A stretch of 64,000 nucleotides of DNA from contig NC_003071.7 in NCBI RefSeq assembly GCF_000001735.4, forward strand, positions 18,761,443-18,825,442. Reading direction: 5' to 3'. Under the pieces are notes generated by a model. That model searched no databases. It was given only the letters and a program-made list of their open reading frames with translations, and was not told the DNA's origin. Within the stretch, counting starts at the first letter, position 1. Each line of letters starts with the position of its first letter. Position numbers and translations under genes: made by a program. Origin of the DNA: Arabidopsis thaliana. Its lineage: Eukaryota > Streptophyta > Magnoliopsida > Brassicales > Brassicaceae. Below, piece by piece: positions 25,283 through 36,264 of the stretch.

Positions 25283-27334
25283 ATGCCATCTCGCCTCTCT
25301 CCGCCAGATATTCCGCCGCTGCAACCGACGCCTACGGTTAGTGACGGCCATCATCGTTTCCAGACTCTTCCACTTATCATAGCCGGTTCTCTGACTTTAA
25401 CCGGAGTTTTACTCATCCTCGTCACTTTACTTATTTACCGAAGACTCTACCGAAACCGTACGGCTCCTTCAGATCTTATCTCCAACTCCAAGTCTCCTCA
25501 ACACTACCAATGTCGACGCTTCTCTTACTCTCAGCTCCGCCGCGCTACAAACTCTTTCTCCGAGTCGACTCACCTCGGTCACGGCGGATTCGGCTCTGTT
25601 TACAAAGCTGATTTCCCGAGTGGCGGCGATTCACTCGCCGTCAAAGTCATGGATACCTCCGCTGGTTCTTTACAAGGCGAACGTGAGTTTCACAACGAGC
25701 TTTCTCTCTCTTCTCACTTAATTGGCTCTCCTCATGTCGTCTCTCTCCTTGGATTCTCCTCCGATCGTCGTGGTCGGAAGCTTATCCTCGTCTACGAACT
25801 TATGGCTAATCGTAGTTTACAAGACGCGCTTTTGGATCGCAAATGTGTGGAGCTTATGGATTGGAACAAAAGGTTTGAGATTGCCACGGATATAGCAAAA
25901 GGCATCGAGTTTCTTCACCATTGTTGTGATCCAATTATAATCCATGGAGATATTAAACCTAGTAACATCCTTCTCGATTCTGATTTCAAAGCCAAAATCG
26001 GAGATTTCGGTCTCGCGAGAGTAAAGTCGGAGGATTTCGATACTAGGATTCTGATTGAGGAAGAAGATAAGAGCAAGGATGTTGTTGAAGATAATGGGTC
26101 GATTCTTGAGGAGACTGAAAGCGTGATTACTGTGTTTGAAGAAGGTAATAATGTTGTCAATCTCTCGCCGGAGACTTGTGGGATTAGTGTCTTGACAGAG
26201 ACGGTGGCCTCTCCGGGTGAAAAATCTGGACTTTCGCCAGAGAATTGTGCAGTGAGCATTTTGACGGTGGAGGTGGGAGCAGCATCTCCGGCGATGGCAT
26301 CGATACCGTCACCGGAGACTTGTGCGATTAGCGTTTTGACGGATACTGGATTGTCACCGGAAAGTAGCAAGCTTAAAGTGGGATCGAAGAGAGATTGGTG
26401 GTGGAAACAGGACAACAATGGTGGAAGCAGAGGAGGGATTGAATCAGGGAGTGTGAAGGATTACGTGATGGAATGGATTGGGAGTGAGATTAAGAAAGAG
26501 AGACCTAGCAACAATAAGGAATGGATCAACAATGGTGATGGGTCATCATCAGTCTCTAAGAAGAAGAAGAAAGAGAAGAAGAGAAAGCCTAGAGAGTGGT
26601 GGAAGGAAGAGTTTTGTGAAGAGCTGACTAGAAAGAAGAGGAAAAAGAAGAAGAAGAAGAAAAGAGGGTTAAGCTCAATCTCAAGCATTGACTCTTGGTT
26701 TCATAGAGACGATGGTGCTTCCTCTGTTCATGACCACAATCTTAATCCTACCAAGAGGAAGAAGAGGAATAGTATAGATTGGTGGGTAGATGGGTTAAGT
26801 GGGGAGCTGAAGTCAGTCATGGGTAAAAAAAACAGTCAAGATTCTGGTTTGTGGTGTGATGTGAATGTTCAGAAGAGTGGTGGAGTCAGCAGCACACCGA
26901 GTATGAGAGGTACGGTGTGTTACATTGCACCAGAATGTGGAGGAGGAGGTGTGTTGTCTGAGAAATGCGATGTTTATAGTTTTGGGGTTCTGCTTTTGGT
27001 TCTTGTCTCAGGAAGACGGCCATTGCAGGTGACTGCTTCGCCGATGTCGGAGTTTGAGAGGGCTAACTTGATTTCATGGGCTAAGCAATTAGCTTGCAAT
27101 GGTAAATTGTTGGAGTTAGTTGATAAATCTATACACTCTTTGGAGAAAGAGCAAGCGGTTCTTTGTATTACTATTGCATTGCTTTGTCTGCAAAGATCTC
27201 CGGTTAAGAGACCAACGATGAAGGAGATTGTTGAGATGCTTTCGGGTGTGTCTGAGCCACCGCATTTGCCGTTTGAGTTCTCACCCTCGCCGCCTATGGG
27301 TTTTCCGTTTAAGTCAAGGAAGAAAGCACGGTGA
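25283..27334 (+). CDS. Receptor-like serine/threonine kinase with a ~290-residue activation-loop insertion (At2g45590-like)
   Basis: Intronless gene for a 683-residue membrane-anchored kinase. There is no signal peptide or ectodomain: a short N-terminus precedes one hydrophobic span (residues about 30-52). Kinase motifs: glycine loop GHGGFGSVYKA (99-109), VAIK-type lysine K121, catalytic loop HGDIKPSN (H221, D223, K225; Gly replaces the Arg of HRD, so non-RD), and DFG at 241-243. The chain is then interrupted by about 290 low-complexity, acidic then Lys-rich residues before GTVCYIAPE (543-551), followed by an ordinary C-lobe (DVYSFGVLLL) and a proline-rich tail. The insert has three copies of a SPE(T/N)CxxSxLT motif and three DWW/EWW boxes. 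I recall paralogues with similar inserts (At4g25390, At5g51770). Substrate and ligand are unknown. Confidence 0.93.
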   Translation: MPSRLSPPDIPPLQPTPTVSDGHHRFQTLPLIIAGSLTLTGVLLILVTLLIYRRLYRNRTAPSDLISNSKSPQHYQCRRFSYSQLRRATNSFSESTHLGHGGFGSVYKADFPSGGDSLAVKVMDTSAGSLQGEREFHNELSLSSHLIGSPHVVSLLGFSSDRRGRKLILVYELMANRSLQDALLDRKCVELMDWNKRFEIATDIAKGIEFLHHCCDPIIIHGDIKPSNILLDSDFKAKIGDFGLARVKSEDFDTRILIEEEDKSKDVVEDNGSILEETESVITVFEEGNNVVNLSPETCGISVLTETVASPGEKSGLSPENCAVSILTVEVGAASPAMASIPSPETCAISVLTDTGLSPESSKLKVGSKRDWWWKQDNNGGSRGGIESGSVKDYVMEWIGSEIKKERPSNNKEWINNGDGSSSVSKKKKKEKKRKPREWWKEEFCEELTRKKRKKKKKKKRGLSSISSIDSWFHRDDGASSVHDHNLNPTKRKKRNSIDWWVDGLSGELKSVMGKKNSQDSGLWCDVNVQKSGGVSSTPSMRGTVCYIAPECGGGGVLSEKCDVYSFGVLLLVLVSGRRPLQVTASPMSEFERANLISWAKQLACNGKLLELVDKSIHSLEKEQAVLCITIALLCLQRSPVKRPTMKEIVEMLSGVSEPPHLPFEFSPSPPMGFPFKSRKKAR

Positions 27335-28356
27335 AATTCGGGTTTGGTTATGACTTATGAGCTCAGTCATCAAGTGTAGGATTTTTCCGGTCCAAAGCTA
27401 AACCAATTGCGAGTTGTAGGAACTATTTGATTCCGTAAGATTAGCTTTTTGCAAATATTTATGAATATTTAGTTGCTTAACAAATTAGTTTAGACAATAA
27501 AGAAGTTCCAATTGACATCAAGAAGATGATCATGATTATAGTTTAATTGCCTTTTTCTTTTGCTGAAATCTATGCACAAGGCACAAAACTATATGGGCCC
27601 AGATATAAAAATGTTTGCCATCACTCATCACTGTCTCCTGCTGTATGCAATTATGGGTATGGGGCAAATTTACCTTTTTCTTGTATTGTTTCTCTTTGTG
27701 CTCTTAACCAAATTGGTATTTCACATCTAAAGGTTATCACTTTAGGAGACAGAATATGCTTGTGCAAATGTTCCCATGGTTTCGATAAAACATCAAAATG
27801 CACTCGTCTTGAAAGCGATTACAGTTTTAACCAAACAATCAAACCTTTGATATGTCAAAACGGTCAACTGCCTATGATGGGCCGGCCGGATGAGTTAACT
27901 GCTTGTAATGGGCCGACCTAATGAGTTAGCTTAGGTTCACTAGTAACAAAACTCTAAACCGATCTTTTAGCCCGAACAAAAACACTGGATAAGTGAAGAT
28001 GAAAAGAAGAAAAACGGTGTCGTTACTTTGTCAATGCACATTAACTTCTTGGTCGATTTTTATGGTACAATTTTGTTAGCCGTTATATTAGGTTCTCTTA
28101 TTCAATTGACGTCAATATAGTCGATAGTACGTTACTGAATTGTATAAACTCTAATCTAAACCACTATTAATGGAGACAAATTTGCTAATGTCAGACGATT
28201 CTTTAGGCAAATCCAACTGCAACTTTGAATGAAAAGTCCCAAACTTTAATGAGACGTTGATCTTTTCAACCTCTAAAATCCTTATTTTCCCAATTCTTCT
28301 TCATAATCACACATTTTCACCTCAGAAACATATCTAGCTAATTCTCTGAAGCATCC
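27335..28356. other. Intergenic between kinase and CXE8
   Basis: Kinase 3' UTR and CXE8 promoter. A 124-residue open frame at 27547-27921 has no domain or coding character and is not called. Confidence 0.6.
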
Positions 28357-29346
28357 ATGGAAGCTCCTCCACCTTCAAGCGATCCATACAAGTTCCTCAA
28401 CATTACACTTAACTCAGATGGATCTCTCACCAGACACCGTGATTTCCCCAAACTGCCCCCAACAGAGCAATCCAAAGACATACCATTAAACCAAACCAAC
28501 AATACCTTCATCCGAATCTTCAAGCCACGGAATATTCCGCCGGAATCCAAACTTCCGATCCTCGTTTACTTTCACGGCGGTGGATTTATCCTCTACAGCG
28601 CCGCTTCAGCTCCTTTCCATGAATCTTGCACCAAAATGGCTGATCGTCTTCAAACTATAATCCTCTCCGTCGAATACCGTCTAGCTCCCGAACACCGTCT
28701 CCCGGCGGCGTACGAAGACGCCGTCGAAGCTATCTTATGGCTCCGTGATCAAGCTCGTGGGCCAATCAACGGTGGTGATTGCGACACGTGGTTAAAAGAC
28801 GGTGTCGATTTCTCGAAATGCTACGTCATGGGTTCAAGCTCTGGAGGAAATATTGTCTACAACGTGGCGTTGCGTGTAGTTGACACAGATCTTTCTCCTG
28901 TTAAGATCCAAGGGCTGATAATGAACCAAGCTTTCTTCGGTGGCGTTGAGCCGTCGGATTCTGAGTCACGGCTTAAAGACGATAAGATCTGTCCGTTACC
29001 AGCTACTCACTTGTTGTGGTCACTTTGTTTACCGGACGGTGTAGATCGTGACCACGTGTACAGTAATCCAATTAAGAGCAGTGGGCCTCAGGAAAAAGAT
29101 AAGATGGGACGTTTTCCGTCGACTCTTATCAACGGTTACGGTGGGGATCCTTTAGTGGATCGTCAGAGACACGTGGCGGAGATGTTAAAGGGACGTGGAG
29201 TTCACGTGGAGACGAGGTTTGATAAAGATGGGTTTCATGCTTGTGAGTTGTTTGATGGGAACAAAGCTAAGGCCCTGTACGAAACCGTTGAGGCCTTTAT
29301 GAAGAGTTGTTCATCAACTGGCCCATCGTCCAACTCCAACATGTAG
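28357..29346 (+). CDS. CXE8: Carboxylesterase CXE8 (At2g45600-like)
   Basis: Single-exon, 329-residue plant class I carboxylesterase of the hormone-sensitive-lipase type, the alpha/beta-hydrolase group that also contains the gibberellin receptor GID1. Seen: oxyanion-hole motif HGGG (residues 73-76), nucleophile elbow GSSSG with S161, acid residue in GGDPLVD (D264) and catalytic His in DGFHAC (H294). The triad is complete, so an active esterase is expected, probably cytosolic as no targeting peptide is seen. The physiological substrate is unknown. It starts a tandem pair with CXE9, 674 bp downstream on the same strand. Confidence 0.95.
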   Translation: MEAPPPSSDPYKFLNITLNSDGSLTRHRDFPKLPPTEQSKDIPLNQTNNTFIRIFKPRNIPPESKLPILVYFHGGGFILYSAASAPFHESCTKMADRLQTIILSVEYRLAPEHRLPAAYEDAVEAILWLRDQARGPINGGDCDTWLKDGVDFSKCYVMGSSSGGNIVYNVALRVVDTDLSPVKIQGLIMNQAFFGGVEPSDSESRLKDDKICPLPATHLLWSLCLPDGVDRDHVYSNPIKSSGPQEKDKMGRFPSTLINGYGGDPLVDRQRHVAEMLKGRGVHVETRFDKDGFHACELFDGNKAKALYETVEAFMKSCSSTGPSSNSNM

Positions 29347-30020
29347 TAGTCTGATCTAATCATGTTTTACGAACTATATATATATCTAGCTAATAATTAA
29401 ATTCCTACAACTATTACGCAATTTTTGTTGTTTTAAGTCACATATGATATGTGTGGTGCAATGGAAAAATGTATACCCTTTCAATAAATATAGTGGATGC
29501 AATTTAATCTATTTACTAATACTAATTTTAACGATGTCCAAAGAGAATTGGATGTTCTGTGAGCTACGTTTTATTAACATTTTAAATTATGAATTCCACC
29601 AACAAAAAAAGATAGATTTTAATAGGTGAACATACTATCATTATCATATTATGATTAGCTATTTACAGAATTGTTTTGAATAATTCATTAAGAACATTGT
29701 TAGATTCTTTTTGTATATATACAACAATAAAATGCTAATAATTCCATCTAGTTTAGTTTGTAGAACATGATTCCTCATTTAGACAAAATATAAAAACATT
29801 TCTTAATTTGGTCAATAATCAATATAGCTAAACTGCGTAAAATCATGACCACAAATAATCCGTATATTCATCCTAATCACAACTTAAGCTCCATTAAACG
29901 TAAAACAGTTACACACAACAACAACAACAAAAAAGTAAGAAAAGAAACGAAAAAAATCCTAAACATTTCTTCTTAGGTCAAAGTTAACTTCCTCTTAATC
30001 ACGCAATTAATCATAAAACC
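29347..30020. other. Intergenic between CXE8 and CXE9
   Basis: AT-rich spacer with the CXE8 3' UTR and CXE9 promoter. Nothing structured is seen. Confidence 0.55.
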
Positions 30021-30995
30021 ATGTCACGTGACTCTCCTCCCGCATTTGATCCATACAAACACCTCAACATAACAATCAACCCCAACGGCTCTTGCACGCG
30101 CCATTTCGTTTGGCCGAGGGTTGAACCCGACCCGGATCCATGCCCCGGCAAGCTCGCCGCTTCCAAAGACGTAACCATTAACCACGAAACCGGCGTGTCC
30201 GTACGTATTTTCCGACCAACTAATCTACCATCCAATGATAACGCCGTGGCTCGTCTCCCAATCATCATCCATCTCCACGGCTCCGGTTGGATCCTTTACC
30301 CGGCCAATTCTGCCGCAAATGACCGTTGTTGCTCTCAAATGGCCAGTGAGTTAACAGTGATTGTTGTCTCCGTACACTATCGTTTGCCTCCGGAGCATAG
30401 ACTCCCAGCTCAATACGACGACGCATTAGATGCTCTGCTTTGGGTCAAACAACAAGTCGTTGACTCAACCAACGGCGAGCCGTGGCTTAAGGACTACGCC
30501 GATTTCTCACGGTGTTACATATGCGGTTCGAGTAACGGCGCTAACATCGCTTTCCAATTGGCACTGAGATCGTTAGACCACGATTTAACGCCGTTACAAA
30601 TCGACGGTTGCGTGTTTTACCAACCGCTTTTTGGCGGTAAAACGAGGACAAAATCGGAGCTTAAGAATTTCGCCGACCCGGTAATGCCGGTTCCTGCGGT
30701 TGACGCCATGTGGGAACTATCTTTGCCGGTAGGTGTTGATCGGGATCATAGGTACTGTAATCCATTGGGTTACTTGCCGCAAAAGGAGAAAGTTGGACGG
30801 CTTGGACGGTGTTTGGTGATCGGTTACGGCGGAGACACGTCGTTGGATCGACAACAAGATTTCGTGAATTTGTTGGTTGCAGCTGGAGTTAGGGTTGAAG
30901 CAAGGTTTGACGACGCCGGTTTCCATAGCATCGAGCTGGTCGATCCACGACGAGCCGTCGCTCTTCTTAATATGATTAGAGATTTTATAAGTTGA
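30021..30995 (+). CDS. CXE9: Carboxylesterase CXE9 (At2g45610-like)
   Basis: Single-exon, 324-residue paralogue of the preceding carboxylesterase. Seen: nucleophile elbow GSSNG with S171, acid in GGDTSLD (D272) and catalytic His in DAGFHS (H302). The oxyanion-hole motif reads HGSG (residues 86-89) rather than HGGG, with Ser at the third position. The triad is otherwise complete, so catalysis is likely retained with altered oxyanion geometry (inference). The N-terminal FDPYKHLNITINPNG parallels SDPYKFLNITLNSDG in CXE8, supporting a tandem duplication. Substrate unknown; no targeting signal seen. Confidence 0.94.
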   Translation: MSRDSPPAFDPYKHLNITINPNGSCTRHFVWPRVEPDPDPCPGKLAASKDVTINHETGVSVRIFRPTNLPSNDNAVARLPIIIHLHGSGWILYPANSAANDRCCSQMASELTVIVVSVHYRLPPEHRLPAQYDDALDALLWVKQQVVDSTNGEPWLKDYADFSRCYICGSSNGANIAFQLALRSLDHDLTPLQIDGCVFYQPLFGGKTRTKSELKNFADPVMPVPAVDAMWELSLPVGVDRDHRYCNPLGYLPQKEKVGRLGRCLVIGYGGDTSLDRQQDFVNLLVAAGVRVEARFDDAGFHSIELVDPRRAVALLNMIRDFIS

Positions 30996-31500
30996 TTATT
31001 CTTTTCAAGTTTTCATCTAAGCATTCTATAACCGTTAATTTTCTCATTTTCTATTTTGTATACATATGACATTTTACATTGAACGTTGTTACATAGCACA
31101 AATGTTACTTCTTTTGTGTTTTTTGATAAAATGTTAACATTGTTACTTCTTATTGTATTCATTTTTACAATTCCACAATTCCGTAATTTCACAAATTTAC
31201 TAATTGAAATCCATTTCATTCTCAATCATACTTAAGTAACCTACTGTAGTTGAATTTTAAGTCCAACTTGTGATCAGCTTTAAAAACAAAAGTCATAACA
31301 TCGGACGGTCAGGATATCATGTGTGAGGCTGTATCCTTTAAATAATAAAATAGAGGACACACACGAGATCCGTTAAAGGTTAAACCTTGAAGAAAGAAAG
31401 ATCTCTCGGTGGTGGTCATTCAACATTGTAAGATCTTCGACTTGGCAAAATTGTTTCACTTTCGCTCTAAAAACTTCATCTTCACTTTCTCTCCTCCTCC
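30996..31500. other. Intergenic between CXE9 and URT1
   Basis: CXE9 3' flank, then the URT1 promoter and 5' UTR (about 31380-31500, pyrimidine-rich just before the ATG). No other element recognised. Confidence 0.55.
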
Positions 31501-34308
31501 ATGGCGGACGGTGGGGCTGAACCTCCAGCTCCACCATCATCGATAAACGCCGGTGAATTTCTCTTGTCTATTTTGCACGGAAGTCCTTCGCCGTCGTCAC
31601 AAGGTCCTCAGCATCATCAGTCATTCGCTCTCGATCCAGCCATCGCAGCCATTGGTCCTACCGTCAATAATCCTTTTCCTCCGTCGAATTGGCAATCTAA
31701 CGGTCATCGACCCAGTAATCATAACCCTCCTTCTTGGCCACTCGCCTTTTCACCTCCTCATAATCTTTCCCCCAATTTCTTAGGGTTTCCTCAATTTCCG
31801 CCTAGCCCTTTCACGACGAACCAATTCGACGGTAATCAAAGAGTATCTCCAGAAGATGCTTATAGATTAGGGTTTCCTGGAACTACAAATCCTGCTATTC
31901 AGTCCATGGTACAGCAACAGCAGCAGCAGCAGCTACCGCCGCCGCAATCAGAGACTCGGAAGCTTGTTTTTGGTTCTTTCTCGGGAGATGCTACTCAAAG
32001 CCTTAATGGGTTACATAACGGGAACTTGAAGTATGATTCTAATCAACACGAACAGCTCATGAGGCATCCCCAATCTACTCTCTCGAATTCTAACATGGAT
32101 CCAAACTTGTCTCATCATCGGAATCATGATCTCCATGAACAGAGGGGAGGTCACAGCGGAAGAGGAAACTGGGGTCATATTGGGAATAACGGCAGGGGTT
32201 TAAAGTCTACTCCTCCTCCTCCTCCTCCTGGATTTTCGAGTAACCAAAGAGGATGGGATATGAGTTTAGGAAGTAAGGATGACGATAGAGGGATGGGTAG
32301 GAATCATGATCAAGCAATGGGCGAGCATTCTAAAGTTTGGAATCAAAGTGTTGATTTTTCTGCTGAGGCTAATAGATTAAGGGGATTGTCTATCCAGAAC
32401 GAGAGCAAGTTCAATCTTAGTCAACAAATAGATCATCCTGGACCACCTAAGGGTGCAAGTCTACATTCTGTATCAGCAGCTGATGCTGCGGATTCCTTTT
32501 CGATGTTGAACAAGGAAGCTCGTCGTGGAGGTGAACGTAGAGAGGAATTGGGGCAGCTCAGTAAGGCAAAGAGGGAAGGCAATGCAAACTCTGACGAGAT
32601 TGAGGATTTTGGAGAAGATATTGTTAAGTCTTTATTGCTTGAAGATGAAACTGGTGAGAAGGATGCCAATGATGGGAAGAAGGATAGCAAGACTTCTCGC
32701 GAGAAGGTACGTTTCAGTTTTTGTGTAAGCTTGTGATATAGGATATACCTAATGACTTGTTGGGAACATTCAGTGATGGTGTTTAGCTCGTGTAATCAAT
32801 TCTTGAACTAGAAAGGATGTTTTTTTAGATTGGAAAGATTGTTTAAATCAGGGTTTTGTTATCAGGAGTCGAGAGTGGACAATCGGGGTCAACGGCTGCT
32901 TGGCCAAAAGGCAAGAATGGTTAAAATGTATATGGCATGTCGAAATGACATCCACAGGTATGATGCTACATTCATTGCAATCTACAAGTCCCTGATTCCC
33001 GCAGAAGAGGAGCTGGAGAAGCAGAGACAACTAATGGCACATCTAGAGAATCTAGTTGCCAAAGAATGGCCTCATGCAAAGTTGTATCTTTACGGGTCCT
33101 GTGCTAACTCTTTTGGTTTCCCGAAGAGCGACATCGACGTTTGCCTTGCAATCGAAGGTGATGATATCAACAAATCTGAGATGTTGTTAAAGCTGGCAGA
33201 GATCTTGGAATCAGATAATCTCCAAAATGTTCAGGTAAAGTAAATGAGTTTACTTATAGAAACACATTGCTTTGGTACTTGATACGCTTTTCTTGCTTTG
33301 AATCTGGTGCCTATATTTTCTGAAACATTGTTTTTTGTGTAGGCTCTAACACGAGCTAGGGTTCCAATTGTAAAACTTATGGATCCGGTTACTGGGATAT
33401 CTTGTGATATCTGCATCAACAATGTATTGGCTGTTGTGAACACAAAGCTCTTGCGAGATTATGCTCAGATAGATGTTCGTTTAAGGCAGTTGGCTTTCAT
33501 TGTGAAACATTGGGCAAAGTCAAGAAGGGTTAATGAAACTTATCAAGGAACACTTTCCAGCTACGCGTAAGTTCTCCTCCACACTTTGAAATGAAGTTAC
33601 TTTGGATTGCAAATTACAATCATTACTTATATTTGATACTTTTGCAGGTACGTTCTGATGTGTATCCATTTCTTGCAGCAGCGTAGGCCGCCAATTCTTC
33701 CTTGCTTACAGGTGTGTATAATCATATCCTCCTAAAATAGTGTACTGATTACTGAATGCTCTTCATTTATTGAAGTTATTACTTGATGCAGGAAATGGAG
33801 CCGACTTACTCAGTTCGGGTAGATAATATCCGGTGCACATACTTTGATAATGTTGATAGACTCCGTAACTTCGGATCAAACAACAGGGAGACCATAGCTG
33901 AGCTGGTCTGGGGATTCTTCAACTACTGGGCTTACGCTCATGACTATGCGTATAATGTTGTATCCGTCCGCACCGGTTCCATACTTGGGTAAACTAGAAA
34001 CTCAATTATACTTACTGCAACATCTGTGAAGCAACAATCTCAGAGATGAAACATGAATATGTGTGTGTTGCAGGAAGCGAGAGAAGGACTGGACGAGAAG
34101 GGTGGGGAACGATAGGCACTTGATATGCATAGAGGATCCGTTTGAGACGAGCCATGATCTGGGTAGGGTGGTCGACAAGTTTAGTATCAGAGTGTTGAGG
34201 GAGGAGTTCGAAAGAGCTGCAAGGATTATGCATCAAGATCCTAACCCATGTGCCAAGCTTTTGGAACCATATATTCCTGAAGATAATAATGGACAAGGCC
34301 ACAACTGA
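31501..34308 (+). CDS. URT1: UTP:RNA uridylyltransferase 1 (URT1, At2g45620-like)
   Basis: Terminal uridylyltransferase that uridylates deadenylated mRNAs in the cytosol and processing bodies. Six exons: 31501-32706, 32866-33234, 33343-33566, 33648-33711, 33792-33988 and 34074-34308, giving 764 residues. Exon 1 (402 residues) is intrinsically disordered, rich in Pro, Gln, Asn and Gly, with a short conserved motif near the start ([12 protein letters not shown], about residues 18-29; in this family the early motif is linked to DCP5 binding), a Gln run and a Pro run. The catalytic part carries the GS motif [10 protein letters not shown] and the metal-binding pair D491/D493 in SDIDVC, then a PAP/25A-associated domain ([14 protein letters not shown] to [12 protein letters not shown]). 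The D491/D493 numbering agrees with published catalytic residues as I recall them. Confidence 0.97.
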
Positions 34309-34557
34309 ACTTTTAAAACATTTGAATGGCGGATTCGTGTGGCTTGTATATATTTATGGGTAGAAGATTCATGCTCTGTTCTTTTTGCTTTTTTGGTTGT
34401 GATTTGAAATCTTGCTTGTGACCCAACAAAAAGAAAGGTCTTAGTTTTGAAGATTTTTGTATGATGGTGATGTGGGTGGATTTCTTAAACGTGTCGTGTT
34501 ATTTGCGTGACTTGAAAAAAGAAGTGAGATAATTTTGAAAACAATTTTTTAATAATA

Positions 34558-35647
34558 ATGCAAAACAGATCAATCTCGCAAGTCGCAACGATGGCGACGA
34601 GCTCTTCCACCGAGAAACTGCCACGTGTCCTCATCGTCAAACGTCCCGACGCCATGGCTGTGTTAGGCGACGGATTCGTCGCCTCCACCAAGTTCGAGAT
34701 CCTCAAAGCCTTCGAGTCTCCGCTTCCTCTTCCTGAATTCTTGGCCTATCACTCTGACTCCATCTCCGCCATTATAGCCCCTGTAGCTGCTCCGGTCACA
34801 GCCGATCTGATTCGCATCCTCCCTAATCTTCGCTTGGTTGTTACTACCAGCGCCGGCGTTGACCATGTTGACTTAGTTGAGTGTCGTCGTCGAGGCATCT
34901 CCGTCGCCAACGCTGGCTCAAGCTTCTCGGAAGATGTCGCAGATACTGCCGTCGGTTTACTCATCGACGTCTTCCGCCGCATCTCCGCCGCCAATCGGTT
35001 CGTTAAGCAACGGTTTTGGCCACTCAAAGGCGATTATCCTCTCGGTTCCAAGGTTTGCAACATAACTTGTGAAAAAATCAAATTAGCAACAAAAATGATT
35101 GTTAATGGTTCCCTCTAATTTGCAGTTGGGGAGAAAGCGAATCGGAATCGTGGGACTAGGAAGCATTGGCTCGAAAGTAGCGACAAGGCTCGACGCCTTT
35201 GGTTGCCAAATTTCATATAGCTCAAGAAACAGAAAACCATATGATGTTCCATATCACTATTACATGGATATAGAGGAGATGGCAGCTAATAGTGATGCAC
35301 TCATAATCTGTTGTGAATTGAATGAGAAGACATTGCGTTTGATTAATAAAGATGTTCTTTCTGCTCTGGGAAAGCGAGGAGTGATCGTTAACGTGGCTCG
35401 TGGGGCTATAATCGATGAGGAAGAAATGGTGAGATGTTTGAGAGAAGGTGAGATTGGTGGTGCTGGTTTGGATGTTTTTGAAGATGAGCCTAATGTTCCG
35501 AAGGAGCTTTTTGAATTGGATAATGTTGTTTTCTCTCCACATAGTGCTTTTATGACATTGGAAGGTCTTGAAGAACTTGGGAAAGTTGTAGTAGGGAATA
35601 TTGAAGCTTTCTTCTCCAATAAACCTCTTTTAACTCCTGTTCTTTGA
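34558..35647 (+). CDS. D-isomer 2-hydroxyacid dehydrogenase / hydroxyphenylpyruvate reductase-like (At2g45630-like)
   Basis: NAD(P)H-dependent D-2-hydroxyacid dehydrogenase of the plant hydroxypyruvate/hydroxyphenylpyruvate reductase group (called HPPR4 in some work). Exons 34558-35052 and 35126-35647 give 338 residues; an in-frame ATG at 34591 (MATSSSTEK) would give 327. Seen: Rossmann motif GLGSIG (175-180), catalytic Arg in VNVARGAI (R257), Glu in DVFEDEP (E286) and His in SPHSAF (H304). The triad is complete. No plastid or peroxisomal signal is obvious (C-terminus LTPVL), so it is probably cytosolic. Only about 250 bp separate it from URT1, so its promoter is compact. The exact substrate cannot be told from sequence. 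Confidence 0.93.
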
Positions 35648-36264
35648 TGGGTCTCATCGCCAAGGTTAAGCTGGGAAAGTTTGAGTCCTACATTTGGGTT
35701 GTTTTTTTCGCTCTTTCATGGCAGTTGTATGATTGATTTACATAGTTTCAGTGTTTCGAACGATTGCTTTTCTTATGTGCATAGGCAAATTTTAACGTGT
35801 TATTTTGATAGGTGACATTCTGACATTCTATTTTTCACCTTTGGTTTTATTTTTTCTTCAATGTTATTATGACGTAAGCAAGTTGTATTTTGACGTTCAG
35901 TTTTGGGCGTTTCAACTAGCGAACGTTGGAATTGTGTTTTTGGCTATCGATCGTTAGGAGTATGGGAAAAATGTCACATTTAAATCTAAATCATCAGTCA
36001 GTTTACTACTTTTTGTTGGATCTGGTTTAAATTTTTGCATGAACTCTGGATCATGTTTAAATTTTCGAATTCCCATTGACACTTCCAATTCCCAATTCTC
36101 ATTGACACATCGTAAATCCTAAACATTTTTCAACATGACTCGAAAGTTATTCGATTTTTGATAATGTAGCCGAAGTCTGCATGAAAGTAATTCAATTGCA
36201 CATTCTGACTTATAGCCGTAACCTAATAGATTTCGAAAGTTGGTGTTTTTAAAGGATATTAATG

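Noticed and set aside
25915-26418. 167-residue minus-strand open frame in the kinase gene
   Set aside because: Complement of the repetitive activation-loop insert; its repeats mirror those of the real coding strand.
27547-27921. 124-residue open frame between kinase and CXE8
   Set aside because: Ordinary spacer composition, no domain, no promoter or splice context.
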